From: Candidatus Protochlamydia sp.
GTDB lineage: Bacteria; Chlamydiota; Chlamydiia; Chlamydiales; Parachlamydiaceae
Direction of reading: 5' to 3'
Length of the DNA: 64,000 nt
Assembly: GCA_013695355.1 (NCBI GenBank)
Contig: JACDAQ010000026.1
Location: forward strand, 62,001 to 126,000
Shown: piece after piece, positions 26,892 to 36,551 of the stretch
How the letters are laid out: every line of letters starts with the position of its first letter
Position numbering within the stretch: position 1 is the first letter of the stretch
The notes under the pieces: model-generated
What the model was told of the DNA's origin: nothing
The model's database searches: none
What the model saw: the letters and a program-made list of their open reading frames with translations, nothing else
Program-made: the position numbers and the translations under genes

Positions 26892-28955
26892 TTAATTGAT
26901 TGACGGTGTCAAAAGATCGGAGACCTCTTTTGCTAATGCCAATCCTTGAATAAATCCTCCCATTTCAACCTGTTGAATCGGAAGGGTAACTAAGAAAGTA
27001 GTGAAAATTTCAAAATTAAGCAGACGCATTCTGCCAAAAAAATCGGCCTGCACAAAAGTTTCCATCCTATTCCTAGAATTTTCTGTAATCAAAAAAAAGT
27101 TACGCCCGGTTACAATTTCCAGTGGCAATCCGATTGGGCTGAGGTTTAAGCCTTCCAATAGTGCATTTTCAGTCATAGGGGAAAGAGCCCAATTGAACCG
27201 TCTTAAAATAAAATATATTGTGCCGGCACTAAAACCTACTGCAGCTTGAGCAGGATAGATGCATACAGGAACGAGGATTAAGCCCATGGTACAAAGTCGG
27301 TAGATGACCTGATTGACCTTTTGAGCGATGATATTCGCGTGAATATGGCGTGCCTGTCCGAGGAAGCAGTAAATACGCGTTCTAAGGGAAGCCTGTTCCT
27401 GCTCCTGCCTTTGGATATGCTGGCGTAAATTGTGTTTGATTATTTCTTTGGTCACCACTCCTTCTCGGGGCAGGATGCCATTGACATATAAATCTTCTTC
27501 AGCTGCCAATCCAATTTCGTTAAATTTAGCTGCCAAATCATTAAGGGAAGGGACATGTAGCATGGCGCATACTTCGTCATAGTCAGCTGCTATAAAATTG
27601 CATTGCTCGGTTCCTAAGAACAACCAGGCAGCTCTTTGTTCCTCCTGAGGTTCTACCTGTAAGCGGTTGAAAATATGCTGGATACGCAAAGGGAAAGCTT
27701 GATTTTGAGGAAGGTTCAAACCGTATAACGTTTGGTGAAATAGATCTAATTGATTTCCAATAGCCGCATTGGCAATTAATCTTTTCAATCTCCCTACTTG
27801 GGAAAAACGCTGCAATAATTCGGGATTTTCTTCCCCCCAAGCTTGAAAAAATTGATTCCAGCGTTTTTTTTCTTTGTAAAGCTTTTCTGTTTCGCTCCTT
27901 AGAGCCATAAATTCTGTGTTTATCTGGTCCAATTGCTGTTTTAATGCTTCAGTTGGTCCGCGATCAAGCTCTGCTTCTATGTGATTCAAGGTGTTTGAAA
28001 GTTCTCTAAAGCGATTTTGAAGGGTTTGAAAGGCGGACATTCGATCTAAAAAAAAATCAATGTTATGGTTAAGATGCCTTAAAAGGGGACCGTGAAAAAG
28101 GTTGATATAATTTTCTTTCGAAAAGCGGCGTGTTAAGAGAAAAAAAGTGGCTTTTTCTTTCAAAATATCACCAGCAGTTTCCGCTTCTTTCAGACTGATG
28201 GGATCTAAAGAATTTTGAAGTTGCATGTAAAGATTCCGATCTTTTTGTAAAAAAAGAGGATCGTTAAATTGAAGGGCTTTAATTGCATCAATCGCAGAAT
28301 TTAGTTCTTTAACCCCCGGTGGTGTTGTTGCAGCGGTTATCGCCTCGATTTCTGGGGGGCTGTAAGAAAAAGAAGTGTTTACCAGGGGAGCCACTACAGC
28401 TGCTATTAAACGGGCATTTAAAAGTAGACCGGTCTGAAGAAGGCCAAATCCTATTTCAGGAGCTGCATTAAAATGGCGCTGCAGCTGCTCGCAACGGGTT
28501 TTCCAGTAGCCGTCATTTAGCAAGCTATAGGAATTTTTTAAGATTTTGAGGCTGCCTGGAATGGCATAACCTGCCACACCTGTAAAAAAGAAAGAGCTAA
28601 TCAAGGTATTAAAAACCGAGTGAGTTGTGGATAAGGCCACTTGCCGGGCAAGAAGGTAGAGAGCTGTGGAGGCGCCCCCTAAGGATAACATACCTAAAGC
28701 AGCCAGATTGATACTGAAAACCGCTCTTATCATGCGGCTGTTTCCGTGTCGAAGAATTTTAGTGGGGGCATACAAACTGAGGCAGGCGACCCCTGCCGCG
28801 GCTTTAAACCATAGAGGAGGATGATAATGGGCCAGGGCTGCCGAACCGAGTATTCCTGCAGCAAAGAATGTGATCGTTCCGGCTGATTTAACGATCGCAA
28901 AAATTCTTTGTTGGTTCCAGATGATAGGAGGAGAGGAGATTTGGGAATTGATCAT
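26892..28955 (-). CDS. Hypothetical membrane/coiled-coil protein (paralogue A)
   Basis: 687 aa. The N-terminus has several hydrophobic segments (about residues 23-120) including the motif GNSRMIRAVFSINLAALGMLSLGG. A long helical region (NHIEAELDRGPTEALKQQL) and two further hydrophobic segments near the C-terminus (VIYRLCTMGLILVPVCIYP) follow. It is clearly homologous to the next minus-strand gene upstream (29068-30747), from which it differs mainly by an extra central ~130 residues. No known family recognised; an integral membrane protein, perhaps of the inclusion. Confidence 0.65.
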   Translation of the reverse strand: MINSQISSPPIIWNQQRIFAIVKSAGTITFFAAGILGSAALAHYHPPLWFKAAAGVACLSLYAPTKILRHGNSRMIRAVFSINLAALGMLSLGGASTALYLLARQVALSTTHSVFNTLISSFFFTGVAGYAIPGSLKILKNSYSLLNDGYWKTRCEQLQRHFNAAPEIGFGLLQTGLLLNARLIAAVVAPLVNTSFSYSPPEIEAITAATTPPGVKELNSAIDAIKALQFNDPLFLQKDRNLYMQLQNSLDPISLKEAETAGDILKEKATFFLLTRRFSKENYINLFHGPLLRHLNHNIDFFLDRMSAFQTLQNRFRELSNTLNHIEAELDRGPTEALKQQLDQINTEFMALRSETEKLYKEKKRWNQFFQAWGEENPELLQRFSQVGRLKRLIANAAIGNQLDLFHQTLYGLNLPQNQAFPLRIQHIFNRLQVEPQEEQRAAWLFLGTEQCNFIAADYDEVCAMLHVPSLNDLAAKFNEIGLAAEEDLYVNGILPREGVVTKEIIKHNLRQHIQRQEQEQASLRTRIYCFLGQARHIHANIIAQKVNQVIYRLCTMGLILVPVCIYPAQAAVGFSAGTIYFILRRFNWALSPMTENALLEGLNLSPIGLPLEIVTGRNFFLITENSRNRMETFVQADFFGRMRLLNFEIFTTFLVTLPIQQVEMGGFIQGLALAKEVSDLLTPSIN

Positions 28956-28994
28956 TTATATTGACCTATTAAGTAGAATTATTAATATAAAAAA

Positions 28995-29019
28995 CAATTT
29001 TTGAATTCACTTGAGTATA
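28995..29019. repeat. MITE end remnant
   Basis: CAATTTTTGAATTCACTTG followed by AGTATA matches the outer end of the palindromic element at 52404-52753 at 24 of 25 positions. It sits between the two membrane paralogues. Only one arm is recognisable. Confidence 0.5.
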
Positions 29020-29067
29020 ATTCAAAAGAGCCTTATCCCCAATCTGGGATTCACATGGGCTTATTTA

Positions 29068-30747
29068 TTAAGTCCGATTTGGAAAAAGTTCAGATATTTC
29101 TTTTGCCAATAACACTCCTTGCGCCATAGGATAAACTATCATGCCAAAGGTAACCAAAATGTCAAGGTTAAGAAGACGTATCTTCTCAAGTAAATTGGCT
29201 TCGCTAAATTGTTCCATTCTTTGGCGCGTTTCTTCTGTAAGGGAAAAAAATTTACGGTCCAATGCAATATCCAATTTACACATTCTAAAAATATCTGAAA
29301 AGGGTGTCCCATGTATGGGAGTAAACCCAAATCGCACTAATAAAAAATAAGCTACCCCAAATCCAAAACCAACTGCGGCCAGTGGGGGTTGGATGAGAAT
29401 AGGAACTACGATTAAACCCATTGAACAAAGGCGATAAATTGTTTGGCTTATTTTTTTAGCACTATCCCGAAGCTGAATGCCTGCTATTCTTACCGGCCCT
29501 TGCTCCTCCAAATGAAAGCGGATTAGAGCACTTTGGATCCTTGATGGAAAAGGTTGAATTCCTTGCATAACCTCTAAGTTAACAAGTTTCCGATAGAATA
29601 AATTAAGAGCATCTCCAGCGGTCGGATCTCCCATCTCCCTTTTCAATCTTTCAATTTGAGAGAATCGTTGCTGCAGTTCGAGTCTCTCGTCACCCCAGAT
29701 TCTGAAAAATTGATGCCACCTTTGCCGTTCCGTGTAGAGCCCTTCTCCTCTTATCCTAAGTTCATTGAAATCGTAATTTAACTGCTTTAATTGCCTTTTC
29801 AACTCATCCGTTGGTTCCCTTTCAAGCTGTACTTCGATTTCGTTTAAACCATTTTCAAGTTCTGTCAACCGATTTTGAAGATTTGGCATAGCTGCCATTC
29901 CATTTAAAAAATTATCGATTTTATGGTTACACTGCCTCAATAGAGACCCAAGGAATAAATCGGAATACTGTTCTTTTGTAAGACAGGAAAGAAGAAGCTG
30001 GCTTTTTTCCAGCAAAATATTTGCAGCCTGATCAGCTTCTGCACTATTTAGAAAATCGCATGAAAATTGTAATTGCAAATAAAAATAATCTTTATTTTCT
30101 AAAACCGATAAAGCATGCCCATTTGGATTCAGTTGAAGATCTTCAAATTTTTCAATTATAGAGTTTAATTTTTCTTTAGTAAAATGTGAACCAATTAAAA
30201 AAAGCAATATTTTTGCATTTTCCAATAGGGCTGTTTGGAGCAGCCCAAAACCAACTTCAGGGGTTTGCGTGAAAAAATTTTCGAGAAGTTCACTGCGCCT
30301 TTTCCAATTGGGGTCATTAAGAATGCTATAGCTTAGCTTTAAAAGGGGAACACCGTAGCCAGCTAAAAACGTGTAGACCAATAGCTTTTTTGTGGTTAAA
30401 TTAATAGGGTCCAAGGGATTATTTGAATAATACATTATTTTTTTTAACCATTCATGCGGGGCCAAAAATCCCCCCAGAGACAAAGCGCCCAAGGCAGCGA
30501 GGTTAATGCCTAACACTGTTCTTATCATGCGGCTGTTCCCATATCGCATGACTTTTGTAATAGCATATAAATTAATTACGCCCGCTGCAAGGGTTACATT
30601 ATACCATGTATCGGGCTTGTAATAAGCTAATGCGATTGAGCCAAGTGCAGAGGCCGTTATTAATGTGATGGTACTGGCTGAATGCAAAGTCGCTTTTGCA
30701 TGTTCCCAATTCCATCTTAAAGGTAGGGGCGCTATTTGATTAATCAT
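29068..30747 (-). CDS. Hypothetical membrane/coiled-coil protein (paralogue B)
   Basis: 559 aa, paralogue of the downstream gene at 26892. Shared landmarks are GNSRMIRTVLGINLAALGALSLGG near the N-terminus, the NEIEVQLEREPTDELKRQL helix, and TIYRLCSMGLIVVPILIQPP with ALLLAKEIS-like ends. The pair arose by tandem duplication. Multiple transmembrane helices cluster at both ends with a cytosolic-type coiled coil between. Function unknown. Confidence 0.65.
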   Translation of the reverse strand: MINQIAPLPLRWNWEHAKATLHSASTITLITASALGSIALAYYKPDTWYNVTLAAGVINLYAITKVMRYGNSRMIRTVLGINLAALGALSLGGFLAPHEWLKKIMYYSNNPLDPINLTTKKLLVYTFLAGYGVPLLKLSYSILNDPNWKRRSELLENFFTQTPEVGFGLLQTALLENAKILLFLIGSHFTKEKLNSIIEKFEDLQLNPNGHALSVLENKDYFYLQLQFSCDFLNSAEADQAANILLEKSQLLLSCLTKEQYSDLFLGSLLRQCNHKIDNFLNGMAAMPNLQNRLTELENGLNEIEVQLEREPTDELKRQLKQLNYDFNELRIRGEGLYTERQRWHQFFRIWGDERLELQQRFSQIERLKREMGDPTAGDALNLFYRKLVNLEVMQGIQPFPSRIQSALIRFHLEEQGPVRIAGIQLRDSAKKISQTIYRLCSMGLIVVPILIQPPLAAVGFGFGVAYFLLVRFGFTPIHGTPFSDIFRMCKLDIALDRKFFSLTEETRQRMEQFSEANLLEKIRLLNLDILVTFGMIVYPMAQGVLLAKEISELFPNRT

Positions 30748-30871
30748 ATTTAAAAACTTATTAATTATTATTAACCCAGGTTATTAACCACCAAGCATAC
30801 CGAAAAATGAGAATTAACTAAATAAGAATAGGTTTGTTTTTTCTTATGAAGGCAGAAATCTTAGTAATAAA

Positions 30872-31786
30872 TTATTTCCAATAGAATTTTTGACTGCTGA
30901 AAAACTTTTTAAATCGTAATGAGGCCTTTTCACTTTTCCTGCCTAACTGGTAGCCGGCGAATTTACAAGCTGTTTGCAGAACTGCGTAAGGAAGCATCAG
31001 AGGATGCTCAATTGCAATCGTGCTAAAAAGAGCTTTCATATAAGCCTTTCCGCGCTTGGTATCTTTCTCTGCCGTATCAAAAAGATGCTGGTAGGAACTA
31101 CGGGCAAGGCCAATATCAAAATGGCGGCTAAATTCTTGTTTGAGAGTATAGTCATGGGAATGGTGTACTTCGGCTTCAGCAACGTAAGCAATGGAATGCT
31201 GGAGACGAAGCAATTGGGCCACAGCAACGGTATCTTCGCCAAATAAGACATTTTGAAAGCCCCCAATTTGATCAAGAGCAGTATTTAAATAAGCTGCGCA
31301 TGAATTGGAACAAAAAAAAGTATAAAGGCCGAATTTATCCCGGTCTTTTAAGGAACGTATATGGCTCGTGGCCGGATAATTAAATTGTCTGGGAAAAGAG
31401 GCAAAAAAACCTGCGCCATCGTGCGGAAGTTGCCTGGCGTAAGCAATTGAGGCTTCTTGGTTAACAAGGGGGCGGACGAGCTTGTTAAGGGTATGAGGCG
31501 AGGCCGCATAAGCATCTTGCGAGACCATTACGACAATGTCCGTACCAAGCAGACGGCGTCCTTTTTCACGCGTCAGGCCATGATTGAACTCAATTTGGGG
31601 AATAATCACGATTTCCGCGCCCATCGATTGTGCAAGCGAGGCCGTTCCATCACTCGAGGATGAATCAATCACGAGGACACGAGGCTTTAATGGAGATTCA
31701 AGAAGGGGCGGAAGGCATTTAGGAAGATGCCCGGCCCCTTGAAAAGTTGGGATAAGGACCCCAATGGTAGGAAGAGAATTTTGCAT
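30872..31786 (-). CDS. Family 2 glycosyltransferase (rhamnosyltransferase-like)
   Basis: 304 aa from the ATG at 31784-31786, chosen because AGG lies just upstream and the mreC stop is five bases away; a TTG at 31825 inside mreC is less likely. GT2 (GT-A) features are IGVLIPTFQGAGHL, VLVIDSSSSDGT, the metal-site region VVMVSQDAY, and FGEDTVAVAQLLRLQH. Resembles RfbF-like rhamnosyltransferases that act on lipopolysaccharide or related glycans. Donor and acceptor unknown. Likely co-transcribed with mreC. Confidence 0.88.
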   Translation of the reverse strand: MQNSLPTIGVLIPTFQGAGHLPKCLPPLLESPLKPRVLVIDSSSSDGTASLAQSMGAEIVIIPQIEFNHGLTREKGRRLLGTDIVVMVSQDAYAASPHTLNKLVRPLVNQEASIAYARQLPHDGAGFFASFPRQFNYPATSHIRSLKDRDKFGLYTFFCSNSCAAYLNTALDQIGGFQNVLFGEDTVAVAQLLRLQHSIAYVAEAEVHHSHDYTLKQEFSRHFDIGLARSSYQHLFDTAEKDTKRGKAYMKALFSTIAIEHPLMLPYAVLQTACKFAGYQLGRKSEKASLRFKKFFSSQKFYWK

Positions 31787-31790
31787 TGGC

Positions 31791-32933
31791 CTACTTATTT
31801 TTTTTGAGTGTTTCTTTTGAATCAAATCCTATGGGAGGAAGCACAAAAACTAACGAAAGCCTTTGTAAATTTGTTGCAAGGGGGCTTGCTTCCAGTTCAT
31901 AAAAGTAGTCTCCTTCTTTGAGCGGCTCTATTTTATTGATCTTGGCAACTTTCAAGCCTGGCGGAAAAACTCCATCCATTCCTGTGGTAACAAGGATGTC
32001 ATTTATTTTGACTAGGGGAAGGGCCGTGCCTTGTTCAGAAAGAGTTATTCCGCTGCGCAAATCGTAAGGCCCCCCCTTTTCATCGGGAAAGTCATAATTG
32101 AAACCAGTTCCTTTTAAAGCGTACCCTTCCCCCCTTCGAGAAGGTTTTGAGAGCCCCTGCAACTCTCCTTTTCCTAAATGCCATGTTTTTTTTAGCGGAT
32201 TAAGCCTGGCCTTAAGGCCAGTGAGAAGAAGTTCGAGCTGTTCAAAAGATTCATTAGGGGTATTTTTTATTTTTTTTCTTTTCACAAGATCAAGCAGCAA
32301 TTCGATCTGCTCATCAAGCACGGCATCCTGTTCGCCTCCTCTTAAGGCCCTTACCGAGGGGGCTAAAGCTGGGTCTGTAATCAAACGGACACGGGATTGG
32401 TTTTTTCCTACATAGTCGACAACTCCAATTAAAGCAGAGCCTGCCACCACCGGACTGTTGAGGGAAATAATTTTCTCCTCCCCATTTTCAGCTTCCCCTA
32501 TATTTATCCACAACGTTTGGTTCCATGCATCCAAAGTGCGAAAAATTACACGGCCAGGGTATGCTTTCAGCTTTAATTTTTTTAAAAAATGATCCGAAAT
32601 TATCTCTGTGCCTTCAAGCTGATTTTGGACTTTAGTGTACTGGCTCAAGTATTCGTAAAGATAGGCAAGTTCGTTGTTCAAAAGCTGGTTTTGCATTTCA
32701 AGTTTTTGCCTTTCCTCTTCCTGGGACAAAACAACTAAAGTGGGTATTGGAGTGAGAGGGTGAAAAATTTTATATTTGACAACCAGCATTTTTTCCCATA
32801 AAGGTGCAAAAACCGAGGCAGTACTGCCCCGCACTTTATCTGCTGCCCCTTTTGAAAGGCTCATAGAAAAAAGTAGGAAAATAAAAATTAAAATATAGGA
32901 AAGAGCGAATTTTTTTCTTAAAGTACTATACAC
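31791..32933 (-). CDS. mreC: Rod-shape protein MreC
   Basis: 380 aa. A membrane anchor (residues about 8-28) is followed by a coiled coil (LEMQNQLLNNELAYLYEYL) and the beta domain with SPVVAGSALIGVVDYVGKNQSRVRLITDP, characteristic of MreC. An unusual insert of ~90 residues (KRKKIKNTPNESFEQLELL onward) splits the beta domain. MreC organises the peptidoglycan machinery with MreB; in chlamydiae MreB acts at the division septum. From memory, aspC/tyrB and this gene are also neighbours in C. trachomatis (CT637-CT638). Confidence 0.88.
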   Translation of the reverse strand: MYSTLRKKFALSYILIFIFLLFSMSLSKGAADKVRGSTASVFAPLWEKMLVVKYKIFHPLTPIPTLVVLSQEEERQKLEMQNQLLNNELAYLYEYLSQYTKVQNQLEGTEIISDHFLKKLKLKAYPGRVIFRTLDAWNQTLWINIGEAENGEEKIISLNSPVVAGSALIGVVDYVGKNQSRVRLITDPALAPSVRALRGGEQDAVLDEQIELLLDLVKRKKIKNTPNESFEQLELLLTGLKARLNPLKKTWHLGKGELQGLSKPSRRGEGYALKGTGFNYDFPDEKGGPYDLRSGITLSEQGTALPLVKINDILVTTGMDGVFPPGLKVAKINKIEPLKEGDYFYELEASPLATNLQRLSLVFVLPPIGFDSKETLKKNK

Positions 32934-32999
32934 AAATATCCCCAGGAATTGACCTTAAAATCCTTCAAAACGCAGCATAGCTCATTTTTTCTTATTGTC

Positions 33000-34193
33000 C
33001 TACATAACTGATATAAGGGCTTGGGCAATATATTCAATATTTTGTGTATTGATTCCTGCAATATTGATCCGCCCGTTATTTGGCATGTAAATAGCCGCTT
33101 CCTGACGGAGACGCTGCACCTGTTCAGACCTCAAGCCGCAAAACGAAAATAGCCCATTTTGACGGTGCATATGCGAAAAATTTTTATTCGGTGCTTTGGC
33201 GTGCAAAGCGGCAATTAGGGCTTTACGCATTTCCTGCACCCGTTCACACATGTTCTTAAGCTCTTTTTTCCATTCCGAAGTAAGCTCTGGTGATTTTAAT
33301 ATAGTGGTGACAATGCGCTCACCCTGTAAAGGAGGGTTAGAGTAATTGCAGCGGATCAAATATTTGACCTGGCTGCCAATATTGGGTATAAGGTCGGGAG
33401 CTTGCGAAATGACAGTTAAAAATCCTATTCTTTCCCCATAGAGCCCAAAATTTTTGGAAAAGGAATAGGTGACCAGCATTTCATGTCCCTGGCTGGCAAA
33501 GTAGCGGATGGCCTGGGCATCCAATTCGAGGTTTTGGCCAAATCCCTGGTAGGCCATATCAAAAATAACGAACAAATTTTGCTTTTTAATTAAGGCTGAC
33601 AATTCTTTCCATTGTTCAAATGATGGGTCTACCCCGGTTGGGTTGTGACAGCATCCATGCAAAAGGATTGAGCTGGAAGGGGGCATATTTTGAATGGAGT
33701 TGCACATTCCTTCAAAATCGAGCTCAAATCCATTCGGATTATAATAGGGATAGCTTCCGACGTTTAAGCCTGCTCTTTCAAAAATTTGTTTATGGTTAGA
33801 CCAGGAAGGTTGCGGTAGAAAAACTGTTTTACTGACCAACTCAACAACCAGCTCGCCTGCCACACGCAAGGCTCCCGAGGCCCCTACAGTTTGCGCTGCA
33901 AAAAAATGATCGCTTTGCAAGAGGGGATGGACATCTCCAAAAAGGAGTTTAAGGGCGCAATTAATAAATTCATGATCTCCTTGGATAGGAAGATATTCCT
34001 TATTTAGATGTTTAAGCAAAATCTGGCTTTCAGCTTTTTTAACCGTGTTCAAAAGAAGGGGAAATCCTTCTGCTGTTTTGTAGGCCCCTATGCCAAGGTT
34101 TATTTTATTTTCCCGGGGATCAGCGGCAAAAATGAAAGGCAAGCCTAAAATCGGATCGTCGGGGAGCAGCTTAGCTCCTTGAAAAAATGACAT
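33000..34193 (-). CDS. Aromatic/aspartate aminotransferase (class I, PLP)
   Basis: 397 aa, the usual length of AspC/TyrB. Diagnostic stretches: NLGIGAYKTAEGFP near the N-terminus, LLHGCCHNPTGVDPS, FDMAYQGFGQ and the PLP-lysine loop SFSKNFGLYGERIG. The C-terminus has GRINIAGI. It exchanges amino groups between aspartate or aromatic amino acids and 2-oxoglutarate. Which substrate dominates cannot be told by eye. Transcribed toward mreC, 66 bases away. Confidence 0.92.
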   Translation of the reverse strand: MSFFQGAKLLPDDPILGLPFIFAADPRENKINLGIGAYKTAEGFPLLLNTVKKAESQILLKHLNKEYLPIQGDHEFINCALKLLFGDVHPLLQSDHFFAAQTVGASGALRVAGELVVELVSKTVFLPQPSWSNHKQIFERAGLNVGSYPYYNPNGFELDFEGMCNSIQNMPPSSSILLHGCCHNPTGVDPSFEQWKELSALIKKQNLFVIFDMAYQGFGQNLELDAQAIRYFASQGHEMLVTYSFSKNFGLYGERIGFLTVISQAPDLIPNIGSQVKYLIRCNYSNPPLQGERIVTTILKSPELTSEWKKELKNMCERVQEMRKALIAALHAKAPNKNFSHMHRQNGLFSFCGLRSEQVQRLRQEAAIYMPNNGRINIAGINTQNIEYIAQALISVM

Positions 34194-34356
34194 GCGTCCT
34201 CTTAAGAGATATGGGTTAATTGTAGTAGTATTGCATGTCTGTCAAATTTTTGCATTAGCTCTATTTAACAGTGACTCTATTTGAACAGGTCTTAGACCCA
34301 AGTATTCTTTTTTAATTGAATGTAAAGTGCATTATCATTAAAATATTATCATTCTT

Positions 34357-34429
34357 GGGGCGTTAGCTCAGTTGGTAGAGCGCAACGATGGCATTGTTGA
34401 GGTCAACGGTTCGACTCCGTTACGCTCCA
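34357..34429 (+). tRNA. tRNA-Ala (anticodon GGC)
   Basis: Acceptor GGGGCGT pairs with ACGCTCC (one G-U). The D arm is TAGCTCAGTTGGTAGAGC, the anticodon stem CAACG/TGTTG with GGC at 34390-34392, and the T arm AACGG-TTCGACT-CCGTT. Discriminator A; no encoded CCA. It lies seven bases from the stop codon of the oppositely oriented next gene. Confidence 0.96.
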
Positions 34430-34435
34430 TTCGGT

Positions 34436-35440
34436 TTATTCCCATTCCGGGAAAGGGGTTTTATGGACCTTTCTCCAGCAAATATTCCCATTTATACTGC
34501 AATCGGCAAATAGCTTTGCATTTCCTTTGTAGCCATCTACTGTGCGTGAGGAACCTGTAACTGCGCATAGAGTTTTGGCAAATTCATATAAAAGATCCCC
34601 ATTTTTTTCAGACCTATGGATCAATTTTGATAAACGTATTTTGGTTTTTTCGGCAGTATCCGCGATACGGCTGGCCGCAAAGCAACGTACCAGATCGATT
34701 TCATGCACGGTTGTCAAAAGATCGTATGCAAATTGTGATTTGGGATCGGCATTAGCTTTTCGGCAAAGTTGTATGGGTTTACAGGAATCTACAATGATTG
34801 CTTTTGTCCATTCGATTAAAGCAGAGCTTACGCCGAGCTGCTTGGCATAAGCTTCATAAATCAAGGCAGAGCGGGTATAATAATCATCTGCCGGAGACGT
34901 CTTATGGGAGGTTTCATCGACTCTGCCTGCCCTTAAAAAATAGGCTGCCAGCTTGAGGTTTATTTTCTCGTACGCACTTAAATTTTTTAAATTTTTTTGG
35001 GCTGCAGGCACCCCTTTTTTTTCAATCAGATCAAATAATGCTTCCAATGAGCGTGCCTGGCGGGCAGAATGAGTGCCGTTATGGTTGGGACGGTGGATCA
35101 AGTGGCCGTCAATCCATCTTGAGTCATAAATGATGGGATAAGGTGTATTGAGGGTAAATTGATTGGCCAAAGAGAAAATTTTTTCAAGATTTTCTTCCTT
35201 AAGGGTCAAGGTTTTGATCTTTGCAATCGGAATCCAAATTTTCGAATCGTTCCCCACTCGTTTATTACCTTCAATCACGAAAGAAGGCTTTTCAGAAGTG
35301 ATACCAAACCCTGCTTTCAGTATGGGCATGCCTAGCAGCCTACCTTGCTGCGATTCGTAAGGGTAGCTTCCTTCTACGATCCAAAGAGTTTGCAAACAGT
35401 ATATTCCAAGCAGGATAGAGGCCAAAAAACGAATATTCAT
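34436..35440 (-). CDS. SidE-type phosphodiesterase-domain protein with signal peptide
   Basis: 334 aa from the ATG at 35438-35440 (GGA upstream; a GTG 14 codons earlier is less likely). A hydrophobic leader (residues 4-20) is followed at residue ~117 by RPNHNGTHSARQARSLEAL, then AYFLRAGRVDETSHK and VHEIDLVRC. His120, Glu176 and His246 match in order and spacing (56 and 70 residues) the catalytic His-Glu-His of the Legionella SidE/Dup phosphodiesterase domain as I recall it (spacings about 63 and 67). Those domains make or remove phosphoribosyl-ubiquitin links on host proteins. No mono-ADP-ribosyltransferase domain is present, so a stand-alone PDE is suggested. Ubiquitin activity is inference. 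Confidence 0.65.
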   Translation of the reverse strand: MNIRFLASILLGIYCLQTLWIVEGSYPYESQQGRLLGMPILKAGFGITSEKPSFVIEGNKRVGNDSKIWIPIAKIKTLTLKEENLEKIFSLANQFTLNTPYPIIYDSRWIDGHLIHRPNHNGTHSARQARSLEALFDLIEKKGVPAAQKNLKNLSAYEKINLKLAAYFLRAGRVDETSHKTSPADDYYTRSALIYEAYAKQLGVSSALIEWTKAIIVDSCKPIQLCRKANADPKSQFAYDLLTTVHEIDLVRCFAASRIADTAEKTKIRLSKLIHRSEKNGDLLYEFAKTLCAVTGSSRTVDGYKGNAKLFADCSINGNICWRKVHKTPFPEWE

Positions 35441-35666
35441 AATTAGTCCATTGATTTGATAATTGACTAAAGTATGAATCACATATGTTAATATGAAATT
35501 AATTTTTTTTAAAATTTTGCTATACCAAAATAATTTAAAATTTAATTAAATCGATCAGAATGATCAATAACTGAGGTTATAAAATCAATTACCTGCCTAA
35601 GATGATTTGGATCATTTGGAAGATATCCGGTGATGTGATTAAGAGGTATTCGCCGTGTTATTGTAA

Positions 35667-35960
35667 TGGGGTTCTGGGCTTGAGCTATTTACAACATTAA
35701 GATCGAATATGAAGCAAAAGCTTATGAAGTTAAAAGACAAAGTCCTTCTTAGAAAACGTTCAATCATTGAAACTGTCAATGATCAACTAAAAAATATTTC
35801 TCAAATAGAGCACACACGTCATAGAAGTGCGGCAAATTTTTTAATAAATCTTTTAGCAGGTTTAAGTGCTTATACCCATCAGCCTAAAAAACCATGTATT
35901 AATTTAGCTGCACAAGACCGCATGTTATTAATGGTTGCTTAAAAACTCCAAACTCAGGTT
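35667..35960 (+). mobile_element. IS982-family transposase remnant with right end
   Basis: The C-terminal ~90 codons of an IS982-type DDE transposase remain open: [42 protein letters not shown], then [13 protein letters not shown], stop at 35942. A stop at 35664 and loss of all upstream catalytic sequence show truncation. The sequence just after the stop, CCAAACTCAGGTT, is probably the right terminal inverted repeat and is nearly identical to the ends of the two MITEs. Confidence 0.75.
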
Positions 35961-35999
35961 ACTATATATTTCTATTACGCAATTGGGTAAGCCCAACCT

Positions 36000-36255
36000 T
36001 TGATCGTTGCTAGGTTTTCACCATCTCAAACTTCTTTTTTTCTAACGAAACTATAGCTCTATAAGCCCCAACAAGCCTGTATGCTCTTCTTTATACAGTA
36101 ATTGCCAGAGAGCATGTCCTTTTTACTTCAGGGGCTATTTCTTTTACATTCTTGAGTGCTAAAGCATCTAAAACTACTCAACAACTACTCGCTTTAACTT
36201 CCTGTTCTCTTCTTCCAAAGCCCTTATGTCAGATTTCTCATCCTCAACAATTTAC
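36000..36255 (-). mobile_element. IS3-family relic
   Basis: Read on the minus strand in shifting frames with stops: KSDIRALEEENRKLKRVVVE (the OrfA leucine-zipper region), DALALKNVKEIAPEVKR (start of OrfB), and RRAYRLVGAYRA. The order and motifs match IS3-type OrfA/OrfB junctions. Heavily decayed; no function expected. Confidence 0.6.
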
Positions 36256-36551
36256 TTTTTAGATTTATTATATCTTAATTTCATTCGTATTTCGTACTAA
36301 ATAAATTCAAATGAAACCTCTATTTTTATTGAATTTTTTTTGAAGCATATCAGAGCTTAATTTAATGATACATGAATTAACTAAAGGTAAAAACACATTT
36401 GTTGTAATTTATAGATAAACGAACGCTCTTTTATTAATCAATAAATTTAATTAAACACCTGAGTTAATAATTAATGTTATCGAGATATATTCCCTGTTTG
36501 ATTTTTAATTAATATAAATTTAGAATAAAATAATAAATTTTATAGGTTTTT

